A stretch of 64,000 nt of DNA from Paraphysoderma sedebokerense (GCA_025602915.1 JAHLJZ010000092.1:30650-94649), one strand, 5' to 3'. Shown: positions 50,307 through 63,005, counted from the stretch's first letter. The notes: generated from the letters alone by a model not told the origin. A program made the numbers and translations.

Positions 50307-51494
50307 TATTCCGTCTGCCAGAGCCAGCATTTCAAAGATCCGATTGTAGAAGATTCTAGAAATTAGGGCAATTGAAGATGAATCGACTAATTGGGATAAA
50401 TGGGACGTCAACGGGGAGCCGTTTGAGCAACGACACAAGTTAAAGGCTGAGCTTGTTGATGCTAATCGGTAATGAGCTTCTAAAGCTTATTTTGGATTTT
50501 ATCTACAGCAGACGCCGCAGAAGAATCACACTATTGAAGAGAAAAGAAGTGTCAGATCTGGAGTCAAGATATTCGCGGAGTCTTGGTGATATGGAAGCTG
50601 CAACGTAAGAGATCAAAAAAAGAAGGAACAATTACCTTTGACGAATAATTTAATTTATTAATTTAATTGTCCTCTTGATCCAACAATCGTGGAAACAAGA
50701 ATCGGTATATGAACTGATGTGGTGAATGCCCCAATGACTCGATAGTCGAGACAATATGGTGACCAGACAGATCAACTGGGATAATCAATTATTGACTGTG
50801 TCAGTGTGGATTGTGAACAGGGAATTGACGACAAGAATTTGAGGATAGACGAGGATGGTTGAATAATAAAGAGGGAGAGGGAAGTTTGAATAGGGATTGA
50901 GGAATTTGAATTGCAGGAGGGAGGAGATGAGTTTTTAAGGGAATCCGAGACCGTCGAAAGGATTTTCACTAACGTGGCTCGTTCCGACTGGATTTTATTT
51001 TCACTCGATGTCTCTCGTCGCACGTCATCAGTGGCCAGTGCCCCCTTTTGGTAATTAATTGGTATTTGCAATGAGATGACATCAAAGGCAAATGCAAAGG
51101 GAATTTTCGAAGGTCTAGACTCTATACTAGAGCATCCAGTCTAGATCTGTCTAGATGCCCTGCACTGTGCTCCGCATAACATGCTATGATCAGTTAGACC
51201 TGGTTAGACGGTAGACTCGGGACTGACTCGGGACTGTTGGAAGGACCTGGAACTCCTGCAAGAACTTAACGTCATTGTGTGTAAGGATGTTCGCACGGAT
51301 CTTCTAAAAGCAATTGCATGTATTTGCATATGAAGAAAAGTATCGTACAAATAAAAACAACTTTCCACGTTCAGAAACTAGAACTTCCAATGATCAACTA
51401 ACGGTGCCATACCTTTATATTATTCCAAAATCCAAGGATACAGTTGGATGACTTCAACTTGTCCGCTTGATGTACAGAGGTGCATTAGTGGAGT

Positions 51495-51630
51495 GTCCGT
51501 ATACCGTTGTATTGCGCCCCTTATACAACATTGTAATATGCATATTCTAGCAAGATTTTTTCCATTGATAGATTTGTTTTTTTATAATTGTTCTTCTTTT
51601 TTTATTTATAAGTTTCGGTAGCCTCCCTCG
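51495..51630. repeat. Dispersed repeat, partial copy 3
   Basis: The 3' half of the repeat: tccgtataccgttgtattgcgc, then aacat, then a T-rich stretch ending atttataagtttcggtagcctcc. It parallels the end of the copy at 52694. Confidence 0.5.
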
Positions 51631-52693
51631 ATTTTTCGCGTCGCATGTTATCTGTTTCCCGTTTGGAAATTCAAACACTTTGTTGAATTTATTTCAATTT
51701 GGCAACTGATTACACAAATTTTGTAACTAAAACGTTCGTGTTTAAAACAAGACGAACGAAAAGTTGGAAAGGTCTTTCCTCTGATACTCATAACGTCTGA
51801 GGGGCATCATCTGTCTAGGTTTAGGAGTAATTGCAATATGCGGCAGACGTGACTTGTTGTCTGCATGTCACATAAATACCAACGATCTCTGCAAACATGA
51901 ATCTTTATCAAGCTTCCGCCGTGGCAGTGTAGGCAGTGGTGACATAAGGGGTGTGTGATGTGAATGAATGGGCTTAAGGTATATAAGGAGCTGAGCTGAG
52001 CGGAGTGTACTGGTTGCATGAATGATCATTCAATACAAGCAGAGTTGTTTAATTGAGTTTAAGTTCTACTTGTGCAAAGGAGTAACATTGATTGCTTGCT
52101 TGGTGCACTTTGGACAATGCGGATCCCGGCAGTTAAATGGAAGTTCCCCACTCGGGCACACACACGTCTTCAGTCGGGCAGTTGAGTTGTTCCAGTTGCA
52201 CTTGTTGGATAAACTGCTTGGACACCAGTCAAACTCCAGTTGGATTCCCTCTCTGTTGTTCTAATTACACTCTTGTTCAGGTAAACTCGTCTGGTCTAAC
52301 TCTTGCATGATTCGCCAGACATTTCTTTCTGCTTTCGTTCGCACTTCACAGGCTACAGTTAGAAGCCCTTTCCGTTTCATGTACCGAGGTGCGCTGTTCG
52401 AAGTCCTACATCTATGTCTGACGTTTTTTATGTAAGACCGGCTATGTTCATAGCAGGGCGACGGCGATTGGCAGTCTTTGGGTACGAGATGTTGAGTATG
52501 AGAACATTATCAGCTAGTTGCAGTCACTCGGTTATATAGAAGTACAGTTGATCACTTGAGCTGTTCCACTCGGGCGGAGGGGTGAGATTTGCATTTTGTT
52601 AGGCAGTCAACCATCTTATTAGTTCACTTTCTTGTTCACTCGTTCAGTTGACTGTTCCCATTGAATTTCCTCTCTTATGCTGTCTATCATAAC

Positions 52694-52932
52694 TCGATAC
52701 GATTGTTATAATTTCGCTTCTCAAACCCTTAATTCCGTTATACGGATCATACTGGAACCATTTAAATAGTGGGATCTGTGATTGCGGGACAGAGTACAAC
52801 CCAATTCGAGAGATTGTGCATATACCGTTACATTGCGCTTAAACAACATAGCAATAAATAGTAAAACTTTTGCATCGATTTGATTTATTCATTTTTCGTA
52901 TTATTCTCTTATTATAAATTACGGTAACCTCA
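52694..52932. repeat. Dispersed repeat, copy 2
   Basis: The fullest copy, about 240 bp. It runs from tcgatacgattg to attacggtaacctc. The first 160 bp match copy 1, and the last 100 bp match copy 3. Confidence 0.65.
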
Positions 52933-53823
52933 GAAGAAATTCATCGGACGTAGTGTGTACCATTCATGTTTATATCAAGATGAATGTTTTCTCCAATCCA
53001 CCAAATTGCATCACAAAATTGATCGCCAATACGGTTCTTCGTAAGTCACTGTGCCAAATAAAAATCCAACCTAACCTAACTCAGCCATTCGATTAAAAGA
53101 TTACACAAAACAGGTCAAACCTTTAAAGAATGAATAATCAGTTCATATATATTCCCAGTATTTTCTGATGTGTTGTTGTGACGTTTAACTTTGGAGGAAG
53201 AAGGCAAAAAAAAAAGTAAGTAGAAAAGGTGTTAGTAGTTATGTTGTTACATGACAAAGAGTTCAGGGTTGGTCACTGATATCTGTCGCTGCCACTGGAG
53301 AATCGACGGTGGAGTTTACAATAACCTAAACTGGACAATAAAAATGATTGACGGATGATGGGCAGAATGATAGATGATAGCCAGAGACTTGTGAGAAGAG
53401 GATTTTTTGCGAGTGGAATAGTGAGATCGAGATGGCGTGAGACATTGATAACAGCTGAGTCGCTGATATAACATGGTTAACGAATTATAAATTGAGATTA
53501 TGGTTCGAAACACGGGGTTGACTATACGAATTCTTTGTTGCGGTATAGTGTTATAGCAAAGTCCATTCGTTGGTGAGCGGTCCTTACTAGTTTCTTTCAG
53601 CGTACCGGGTTCGGCGTAACGTAGATGCATAGTGATTGATCAAACTATCAATTTTGAGTGTGCGTGGGTTGTTCCGTTGGATCCGAGAGTTGGGTTCTGA
53701 GAGTTGGGTTCCGAGAGAGGTGGACTGTTCACTGACTGTTCCCTTGTTCTGGCAGTTGCACTTGTTGACGGCCACTCCTTCTGCTCGGGCGACTATCCAC
53801 TTGCCACGCCTTCTGCTAGTGCT

Positions 53824-53921
53824 ACTATCCACACTATTATCCACACTCCTATCCACACTATTATCCACACTCCTATCCACACTATTATCCACACTATTAT
53901 CCACACTACTATCCACACTCC
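53824..53921 (+). repeat. 12-bp tandem repeat in the ferrochelatase leader
   Basis: Eight units of atccacact followed by att, cct or act, ending 9 bp before the ferrochelatase ATG. Because 12 is a multiple of three, the frame stays open and in phase with the gene (reading LLST units). The antisense frames over it are artefacts. Confidence 0.9.
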
Positions 53922-53929
53922 CTCTGCCC

Positions 53930-56034
53930 ATGGCCTCTCCACTCATCCCCCTCCTTCGTCGCTCCTCCTCCCGTCTGCTCTCCACCACTCCCTCTACTCC
54001 CTCAAACCCAAAGACTGCCATCCTCCTCATGAACCTAGGCGGCCCCGCAACCCTACCAGACGTACAGCCCTTCCTCACTCGCCTCTTCTCCGACCCTGAT
54101 CTCATCCCCATCCCCTTCCAGCAACACCTCGCTCCCATCATCGCTAAAAACAGAACCCCAAAAATCATGGAGCAGTACGCTCAAATCGGCGGTGGAAGCC
54201 CCATCAGAATGTGGACTGAAAAGCAAGGCCAGCTCTTAGAGAAAATCCTTGACCAGAGGTGTCCCGAAAATGGTAAATGGTTCCCTATGTATTAAAACCC
54301 TGGTTGCTTTTGTTTTGCGCGGCTACTCGCTAGATTTGTCATCAGACACAACTCATTTTGGGCTCATCTGTAGCCGTGGTCTATTTTAAATATCAAAATT
54401 GATAGGCTGCCGTAGACATTGTGGCCTCTTGGAAGAGAATTTTATTTTACTCTTTCTGTGTGTCTGACAAGTAATTGGATCCAACCGGACCCTGTTCTCG
54501 ATCGATCAAGCTCGTGCCGATCCAGGGTCCATTTTAATCAGATATTGTTTTTCTGTTTTAATATTACTTCTGTAGTGATTTTCTTCCACTTGCTTTGACT
54601 GGGATGGTTGCATAGCAATTGACTGCCAACTTTGTGTTTGCAAAATCCATTTTATTACCCAAAATGAGGATTTGGTCTTTTGTTTTACAATTATTCGGCT
54701 GTTGTCCCGGAAGCTAATTATGCAAACACTGACTAAATTTTTATGTTTTCTTCACTTTGTTTTCTGTGGTTTACGCTGATCCTGCTTCGACCTTACAATT
54801 CAACTTTGATCACATCGTCCGCCACACTCTTACCGCATTGCCACAAAAAACATACATTCTCAACCATTCTCACATCCGCATCGCCTCTACAACACTTTAT
54901 GAATCCAAAACGACAACAGCCCCACATAAAACATTCACCACCTTTCGCTACGCTCCGCCTCTCACTTCGGATACCCTCTCTGAAATCAAATCCCTCGGCA
55001 TCAAACGCGCCGTCGCTTTCACTCAGTACCCTCAGTACAGTTGTTCCACGACGGGAAGCAGTTTGAATGAACTCGTTCGAGAACTCAAGAACATGAAAAT
55101 GGAAAACGATGTAGAGTGGAGTTTAATTGATAGGTGGCCTACTCACCAAGGGTTGGTTAAGGTATCGTGTTTTGTTTTCTTTATTCTTTGTGCTTGGAAC
55201 TACCGCTGCTATGCGTTCTCCATATGCACAATGAATGAAGACATGACTAACTCATCCATTTCCTTTACACAACCCTCACCTGGATCCATCCCACATGACA
55301 GGCATTCGCGGATCGCATTCAATCCGCCCTCGCTCGCTACCCTGAACCTCTCCGCTCCAAATTCATCATCCTCTTCTCTGCCCACTCTCTACCAATGACA
55401 GTCGTCAACCGAGGTGACCCCTACGTCATCGAAGTTTCGGCCACAGTGTCGGCCATCATGAGTCACCTCAATAATTCAAATCCTTACAGGTTATCCTGGC
55501 AATCAAAAGTTGGTCCACGAGCTTGGATGGGACCCGCGACCGCCGATGTCGTGAACGAATTGGGTAAAAAAGGGGAAAAGAATATATTGTTGGTACCTGT
55601 TGCCTTCACCAGTGACCATATCGAAACATTATTCGAATTGGATCTAGAATTGGCGGAAGAAGCGAAAGAGGTTCGTTAAATTTGTATCCTTACTATCCCC
55701 ATTTAAAACCTTCACTCACACATGTAATCTACCTACCCTTCATCACGCACCTCCACAGCACAACATCACAAACCTCATTCGCGCAGAATCACTCAACGAT
55801 TCCCCAATCTTCATCAACGCTATGGCCGATATCGTTGAATCCCACATGAAACAATACAACACCACTTCCTCTTCCCTATCTACTTCACCATCTACTCCAT
55901 CAACAGGTGTCAAACAAACCGTCAACGAAAAAGTGAATAAATTGCTGAAAATTCAGTGCCCGCTTTGTACGAAATCGAGTTGTAAAGAAATGAGAGAGTA
56001 TTTTTTAGGTGGCAGCGGGGCAGGGGTGGAATAA
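53930..56034 (+). CDS. HEM15: Ferrochelatase with C-terminal [2Fe-2S] cysteines
   Basis: The last enzyme of haem synthesis: it inserts Fe(II) into protoporphyrin IX at the inner mitochondrial membrane. Exons 53930-54272, 54920-55161, 55302-55670 and 55759-56034 join in phase. [20 protein letters not shown] is a presequence. Then come [81 protein letters not shown] (active-site His), [17 protein letters not shown], and [17 protein letters not shown] (catalytic His/Glu). The C-terminus has [16 protein letters not shown], a C-x2-C-x4-C that with the YSCST Cys gives the cluster ligands found in animals and fission yeast. The first intron is long (647 nt), and the third donor is GTTCGT. ATG 53930 follows the tandem repeat. 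Confidence 0.93.
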
Positions 56035-56930
56035 TAAAACATTAAAATTTAACTCCTAGTTCTCGTTCACTACAATTTTCAACTTTAAAATCTTGAAAAT
56101 TGATAAGGAAATTAATAGTTTGGTGAGTTTAATTGTTGTATACCGGATAATATATCGTAGCGTTGTTGAAAGATTATATCAAAAGTATCTATTTAAAACC
56201 CGTACTGTACTGTTACTCTTTCTTTTTCGTCTCAATCAATTAAAAATTTACACCAATAAATTCATGAACGTTTCATTCCTACTTTGATTCCGTGTGAATT
56301 CTTGAGATATAATATACCACTTTTCCTTGCACAGATTCAGTTGATTGAAGTTATTAACGGGGTAATACGTGTATGGTGTATGTATTATTCACTATTTTAA
56401 TTTTTCCGAAAATAAAGCAAGTTATTAAAGTATTAGCTAGCTCGTCACAATTTTTATTCATCGGTTGTGGTTTAAACATGTTTTATAGATTTAATAATCT
56501 TGATGAATTTATGTTTTTACGTAGTCTTTAATCTGTTTCGATTATCTTAGATATTAAAATTCTAATTGTTAATCCTCCATCTTCATTTTTCTCAAAATTT
56601 ATAAAACACTCAAACCAACAAACTACCTAAAATTTCTGTATTCCTATATCTCCAAACTCAATTAAACTCAATCAACAACACGTGACGTGTTGACAGTTGT
56701 CTAAACAAAACCTCCGACTACATAACCCGAATTCTAAAGTTCGTTACGGTTCTTTACGTTCATCGGAATCTGGTTTCGATTACCCTTGTTAAACTGCTCG
56801 CAAGATACTGAACAAAAGCAAGAAACGAAACGAAATCGGACGAAACGGATTAAATCGAATCGAATCGAATTGAATTGAATTGAATATTTGAATAATTGAA
56901 TAAGTTTGAATAAGTTTGATCAAAGTTAAA
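56035..56930. other. Intergenic AT-rich region
   Basis: Spacer between HEM15 and RPB12. Near the right end (56853-56924) the leader holds gaatt/gaatc pentamer repeats just before the RPB12 ATG. No gene seen. Confidence 0.45.
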
Positions 56931-57742
56931 ATGGATCCAACGATTGTAAGAACGGTCGTTCAACCGATGAAGTATATTTGTGCTGGTACGTTTATGTTTA
57001 TAATTTATGTTTGATGGTTTTGTTTTTGTTTGATACTTTTGTTTGGTGGATTCGTTTCGGAATTCTGGTTTGGGTTTTCGGTTTTCTGGTTCGGTGTTTT
57101 GTTGTTTCTTGGTTTATTTGATGGGTGATGGGGTTGGGAAAATTAGAGAGAGGGAGAGGGTAAGAGGAGATTAGAAGGAGATTAGATTGGAGATGTGAGG
57201 AATCGGATTTGGGTTGAGTTGAGAAGTTGAGAAAGACAAAAGTTGGGGTTAGAATAGATGAACGATTTGGTTGATTCAATTCAAGTATTCATGATTGTTA
57301 CTCACTGTTCTCTTAATCCTTATTTTGTTTTGTTTTTGTTTTTGGCTATCCCTTCGATTACGATTTACCGTTTTTACCGTTTTTATCATCACCACATCTC
57401 CCCCAAATGATTGAATCATGACTACATAATACTACAACGACTAATTTGGAAATGGATGAAAACGTATAGATTGTGGAAGTGAAAATGAAATTAAAGCAAA
57501 AGAACCGATTAGATGTAAAGATTGTGGGTATAGAATTATGTACAAGAAACGAACTAAAAGAAGTATGTCTTTGGTTTTTATTTTTCTACTCTAGCCTGGT
57601 TTTTTCTTCTATTCTTGTTTTGGTTTTGGGGTTGGGTTTGGATTGGGTAAATTACGAATGTGGTGAATATTGGACTAACTTTTGTTTCCCTCTTTCCTCG
57701 GTTACGGTTGTGGTTTTAGTGGTTCAATTTGAATGTATGTAA
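56931..57742 (+). CDS. RPB12: RNA polymerase subunit RPABC4/RPB12
   Basis: Exons 56931-56985, 57470-57562 and 57720-57742 join in phase (56 aa, usual length). The peptide carries the four zinc-site Cys of the family: [20 protein letters not shown] and [15 protein letters not shown], then a short end MVQFECM (most relatives end in VQFEAR). It is shared by RNA polymerases I, II and III. The first intron is 484 nt and contains repetitive T- and GT-rich sequence. Confidence 0.92.
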
Positions 57743-58525
57743 CAATTTTATTTTTATTTAAACTTGCTTGCATTGGATTGACGTTGGATACATTGTAGGC
57801 CGATAAATTTTTCAGTTCGTTTCAATTCAACGAACACCATCACTTCAAATTCATTCATCCAGTTCAATAAACTCACTATTTCACAATTCACTACTCTCAT
57901 TACTCTCTACCTTACCGTTTCTCATACACATGCATCACGTATAACTCTTAACTCCATATGAACCGGATTTTCTGAATTCGTTGTGTTGGTGTTTTCTATA
58001 CGGCGTAGTTGCGACTGTTGCTGTTGTGCTGTTGTCCTCTGTATTATAATTTTCGGTTGACGGAAGTAGTTAGTGGATTGTCTTTTGTATTTATACGATA
58101 ATAAAGTGTCGTTGTTTTCAGCTTTTTAGGGTACGGATTATTCAACAGCTTCTTGAAGACTCTCGGGAATTCACGCGATGGATATTTCTAAATCGTCTTT
58201 TTAATTTTAAGTTCCTTGAGAACAAACTTCTAGTTAAGTTCCCGCTTCCCCGTAGTTTATTAGGTATATACATAAAAACTCCACCACTTGGTCAAGTAAA
58301 CCGATACTATCCGAAATGATTTGACACATTATTTACTCCCTTTCTAATTTGATTAAACTTTTATCCACTGTTTTCTCCACCTCGCTCAACGAATTATCGA
58401 AATCAATGAATATCTGTGACACCGTGTTTGTCTAACCCCACACACCAAAATCCCAACAATGAAAAAACGAGAAAGCAAAACATAAATAAACAAATTAGTA
58501 AATCATCTCTAAATCTAATTCACCA
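57743..58525. other. Intergenic region
   Basis: Convergent 3' flanks of RPB12 and the dynactin-like gene. No gene recognised. Confidence 0.45.
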
Positions 58526-59562
58526 TCACTGATTTTGTTTATAAATATAGGGAAATAAGGCAAGGGGGATAGATTCAGGTATTAAAGTACGTACGAAATC
58601 GTTGTACATTGATATTAAATTCATGATTGATTGGTACGACTGATTGTATTCGTTGAGTACCAATTCAGCTCGGGTTTCTAGAGGAGAGAATTTGGATATT
58701 TGGGACGGTAATTCTATAAATCCGATTTAGCGAAATCAGAAAAAGCGTGGTTAGGAAAGGTGGTGAGAGAGGCGATCTGAGGAAGAGTTGAAACAAAGTA
58801 GAAGGGAAGAACATGGTGAACCTGATAAATCTAGTTTCTGTAACACTTCACTCGAAGTTTTAATGGTTTGTAAAGTTTTGATTGTTTCTTCGATATCATC
58901 TGCTGCGTCGTTTATTATTTCAAGTTGCGAAGAAACGGGTAGTAACTCTGTTGATACCGTGGTGGGGGTGGACGGTGTCGATGATATTTGGAGAGATGAA
59001 AGTGGGGAGGAACTGAGTGATAGAAGAAGCGGTTGTATAGCGGTGTCTATATTTGGCAAATAGAATCGGAAGTACAGGAATTGATGGTTGTGATGATGCT
59101 GTGTTAGTTTAAAAACTCGAGAACCTTGGGCGCCAAGAAAATTGAGATATAAAACTTGAATTAACGAAAAAGAAAATGGATAACAAGATCCATCCCGATG
59201 AAACTAATCTGAGAGATTGACTATTCTCTATGAGTTATCTCCAGAAAAGACCAATTCAATCCACTTCAATAAAGTCATCGTCACGATAAGTTCAAAAAAC
59301 AACCCCGAAATCCCCAAATAAGGTCATTTCAAAACATACATTCTTCCAGGAACCCTTCAATATCTTTTCTTTCCTCCATAAAAACTTTTAATCTTCGCTG
59401 AAAACTATGTAACCGTTCTAACACTGACAACCCTAGACTCTGTAATCCCTGAAAATCAGAGGCGGACGCTCCAACGTGGGATTCAAGGAATGTTGTTCGC
59501 TCTTGTAGTGATTCGAGAGTAGACTCCGGCGAGGAGTCTTTCGAGATGTCTGGTAGTGTCAT
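58526..59562 (-). CDS. Dynactin p24 (DCTN3)-like coiled-coil protein
   Basis: Minus-strand gene with at least three exons. It starts MTLPDISKDSSPESTLESLQER, then FLESHVG, then SVLERLHSFQRRLKVFMEERKDIEGFLEECMF. The next exon has LPNIDTAIQPLLLSLSSS, QLEIINDAADDIEETIKTLQTIKT, and the last LPSQISKFSPLETRAELVLNEYNQSYQSIMNLISMYNDF. The arrangement of helices and the LxxRxxLVxxEYN helix resemble dynactin shoulder subunit p24, but identity is low. The final 66-nt segment before TGA has a GTACGT donor and CAG acceptor in phase, so splicing removes 22 residues and the same TGA ends both forms. Dynactin links dynein to cargo on microtubules. Confidence 0.45.
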
Positions 59563-59820
59563 TGGAGAGAGTAGGATTCAAAAATGAAGTCAATAGCGTT
59601 TGTGGTCTGGTTTTTTACAGTGGTGAAGAGGAAGTTCAAAGGACCCTCGCGAACTCACGAATATGTTGCTCGAATGTCTTTTTATTATTACTGAATTTGA
59701 CGGAGTAGGCAGGAGGAAAAAGAAACTTAGAAGAACGAAAACTATAGATAAATTTTATTTAATCAATTTATGTTATAATGAAAGTAAACATTTTACAGAG
59801 ATATTTGATTTCAATGGCCG

Positions 59821-61337
59821 TTACTTGGTACTCTCCTTCAACTTTTGCTGTTCTGCAACCCATGCCTTCACTTGATCACCTCCAAAGACCATACATACCT
59901 TTTATCGATAAGCATTTAAAAATAAGACGCCATTAAGTCAGTAATTGTTTCTGCAGAAACAAACAAACCATGTGTGAACGAACCGTTAAGTACACTCCTA
60001 AACCGATTCTCGGGGTAACACCTCGATAGAATCCCAAGAGTCCATTGTTTTGATAAATGTATTTTGCGGTAGTCCAGATGTTCAAATTCTTTGGACGGTC
60101 GGGATTTTTCAGAGCAGACTGCATCTCGACTCTAATGACTTCAATAGGCTGATTCCAACATGCAAGAGCTCCTCCAATGACGGAAGCTGTTTGGTATGGT
60201 GAGTGGGGAAAAAAGATCACCGGAAAACGCAAGTTAAATATCGTCAAACAAACCTAGTATACGTTCGCCGTTGGAGAGTTTACGATCCTTATCATTTCCT
60301 TTCAAAACTCGTTCCGTCAATCGGGAAATACCTATAGTAAGGATTGTTCAGTAAAATAACGGTGACAATATGTTTGCACTCGCAAAGATGAGGGAGGATG
60401 GAGTTGCTAATTTACCGAATCGACTACCCCAGTTAGTCATTTGGCGAACAGCCACAGCTGTTACACCTTTGTTCAACCCTCTGATACCTTCTTTTCTCCA
60501 CACATCGGCAGCGACGGACCAAGTAGACTTTTCCATTCCAATAGGATCTTTATGTCTTGTTACTTCAACTGTTTTCATAAATGTACAAAATCCCATAGTT
60601 GTATAAGCTTGCGCTAAACCTCCACCCATGCCACCAAGAAGGCCTGCCGCAGTAGGTGATAAGTTGAATCGAGATTGGGTTTGATATTCAATTTCAGAAG
60701 ATGCAAACAATAACACAGCGCCCTTCGTTGAAGCTTCGATCCATGCCCACTGAAAAGCAACCAGTTAATTCTGCTGTCCGCTCGCAAATTAAAATGTCTG
60801 AATCATGGCGGTACCGGAATCAATCCTGTCCAAAATGCAGGCAACCCTCCTCTGGCGTAAATCTTTCTCATGGCGGTACCTAAGCCGTCCCCCCGGTTTG
60901 CTATTGATAATGTCAGAACCTATAAACTTACACCTACATTGAGGTTTCAAGTACGAAAATAAAGCTGCTAACGAACCTGCCATATGCGTTTTGATGACTT
61001 CAAATGGTTGCCCTATCGAAACATACCAGCAAGAAGAGGAACAAGTTTAACAAGTTAATATCAGTCTACATATTTCGATAGATCTTGGGGCAAGAGAATA
61101 TCAACAGGTCATTCCTTAGTAGCAATGCGAGAGAACCCCTTCACTTGAGCAACCGATAACAATTCTCAGGCAGCCAAGTATTTATTAAGTATTGGCTATT
61201 GCATCTTCATAATAATACTAACCTAGTGTAGAAACTTCAAACGTTTGTATAGCGCCACCAATAGCCAAATTCACCCATGATAGGGGTTTCTTCTTTATGA
61301 GTTTTTCTTTTCCGGGTGCAACTGCAACAGTCGACAT
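59821..61337 (-). CDS. YHM2: Mitochondrial carrier YHM2 (citrate/oxoglutarate carrier)
   Basis: Inner mitochondrial membrane carrier of the YHM2 type, which in yeast exchanges citrate and oxoglutarate. ATG at 61337 gives [21 protein letters not shown], matching the short YHM2 N-terminus (an in-frame ATG at 61451 would add a hydrophobic lead). Landmarks: [16 protein letters not shown] (signature 1), [80 protein letters not shown] (signature 3), then [18 protein letters not shown]. The first signature is completed across an intron with a GTTCGT donor (about 60976). The last exon ends [13 protein letters not shown], stop at 59821-59823. Confidence 0.93.
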
Positions 61338-62154
61338 ATTCAGATAACTCGAAATGAATAAAGACGATAGGGATAGACTAGTTATCCAATAGATAGTAAA
61401 TCTAAGGGTATTGTATGAGATAAGACCGAAAAGTTTACTGCTTCGATGCAATATAGCGAGTATGTCGGTATTGAAGTGACTAGATTGGAGCGTTGAATTT
61501 CAAACAAAAAAATTTCGACGTTGCTTGATTCGCGCTGATTATTGCGACAAGCCTCTTCTATTTAATGCGAATTATTCTGCCAATTGAATATGGTTTAAAT
61601 GAGTACAGTAAAGGTCTAGGAATTTAGACATTCAGTAGAATTTAATGCCTCAATGTCGGGATGTCTTTTCCGAAAGCTCCGACAAATGCGGGGTAGAACG
61701 GAGACATGAGATCACTATCGTGGACAGATTTGCGATTATTCCCTTCCATCCACATTGTCTGCAATTATTCAACAGAAATTGAGAAACACATGTTTGTACA
61801 TCATGGTTGCCAAACTCTCTTATCTTGCAAAACTGGGTTTCCATCTCCTAAGAAGCCGCGATAAGAGTTTAGCGAATGGTTAACCAGAGCTAGCGTTCCA
61901 CGATCCGACGCATCCGCCCGAGACAAATGTAACTGATTGTTATCGATACATCGATATCAGTTAACGGAAAAAGACCATTCATGATGATGGTCACTAATAA
62001 AAGTAGAAATTTGAATTTATTTAAATAGTCATATCCATAATGCGGAGATAGCAGACTATCATCCGGTCTAGTCAAGTTGAATCCTTCATTCTTGTGATCA
62101 CAACAACAAGGTCAACCTTGCCTGATATCGTGGGGTCTTGTCAATGCAGTGACT
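61338..62154. other. Intergenic region between divergent genes
   Basis: Promoter region of YHM2 and of the next plus-strand orphan. No feature recognised. Confidence 0.4.
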
Positions 62155-63005
62155 ATGAAATATTCAAACATCAGCCCAGTAGCATTGCCACAAACACACG
62201 GCAGGTGTCGATGTCGAGAGTATTCGTCAGGTTACATGCTGAATTTGCTAACCATTGGGGATGAATTCTCAGATTGGAGAATGATTGAGGACAGAACAGA
62301 AAGGAACTCTTCCAGACCTTTTTTGTCACCTTTGCTACTCCTTTGTTCAGACTTTTCTGGGGCCATGATGGGGGACGTGGGCATAATCTTCAGGATATAT
62401 CCTGATGTATCATTGGTTGCGCGTCCGACACACAAACACAACCCTTCATCAGGTGGGATGGCCCCACTGCCCTCTAGTGTAGGAAAGGCGACGGACTCGT
62501 CGGCAGCGAAAAGCGATATCAGGACCGATTCGCCAGTGTTTAATGTTCATATTTTGAGAGATAGTCTACTGGGATCTTGGTGTCCTGGCAAATTTGTCAT
62601 ACTCACCGATTTGAAAGTTGTTACTTTGACGTCTGACGATTGTACTTCAGTACGTTCCTAGTCTTCTTCGCCATCACTCAATTTGAACAGTACTGATTAG
62701 TTTTTTTTATGATGTAGCTTGTGGCCGCGATACCTCTTTCAGAAGCCGAAATCACCCTTAAAGACACGGGCGGCAAATCATCCAGTGTCGAAAGCCAGAA
62801 TGAATTACCTTATAAGAGATTAGTGATCAAATTTCAGAGAACCTCGTATGTTGTTGAGGGAAAGTCTGATGCTGTCGTACAAGCATGTTACGACACAAAA
62901 GCAATCCCGGTAACTGCATCCAAACGGTCCGGCAATCAAACTTCTTCAAAGATGTTCTCTTTAAAGACTGGATCCGTGGGTAACCCTATAGAACCGAATA
63001 TATAA
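62155..63005 (+). CDS. Uncharacterised protein with PH-like stretch
   Basis: Exons 62155-62649 and 62718-63005 join in phase, giving about 260 aa. The start codon chosen is the ATG at 62155. Residues around 120-210 have the pattern of a PH-like beta sheet (VHILRDSLLGSWCPGKFVILTD, LKVVTLTSDDCTSLVAAIPLSEA, then YKRLVIKFQRTSYVVEGKSD). The fold is inferred from hydrophobic periodicity only. No signal peptide or membrane segment. The family is unknown. Confidence 0.55.

Larger units (their letters stand above)
50307..53929. other. Long gene-poor region with repeats
   Basis: About 3.6 kb. It holds dispersed repeat copies at 51495 and 52694, and the 12-bp tandem repeat near its right end. Short phrases recur, such as agttgcacttgttg (52194, 53753), gttgactgttccc (52645) and gactgttccc (53733). 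A minus-strand frame at 50772-51071 is Ser-rich and unsupported. This could be a nest of decayed elements. No protein gene is recognised. Confidence 0.4.

Noticed and set aside
50772-51071. 99-codon Ser-rich minus-strand frame
   Set aside because: Low complexity, no homology recognised, situated in a repeat-rich spacer.
53824-53921. Tandem repeats as a possible CRISPR array
   Set aside because: Units are contiguous with no spacers, and the genome is eukaryotic; the same holds for the 10-bp units at 15511.
53636-53929. N-terminal extension of ferrochelatase through the tandem repeat
   Set aside because: The frame is open but starts with TTG; the presequence-like start at 53930 fits the family better.
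53587-54168. Minus-strand frame with SVDNSVD repeats
   Set aside because: Antisense of the 12-bp tandem repeat and the ferrochelatase first exon.
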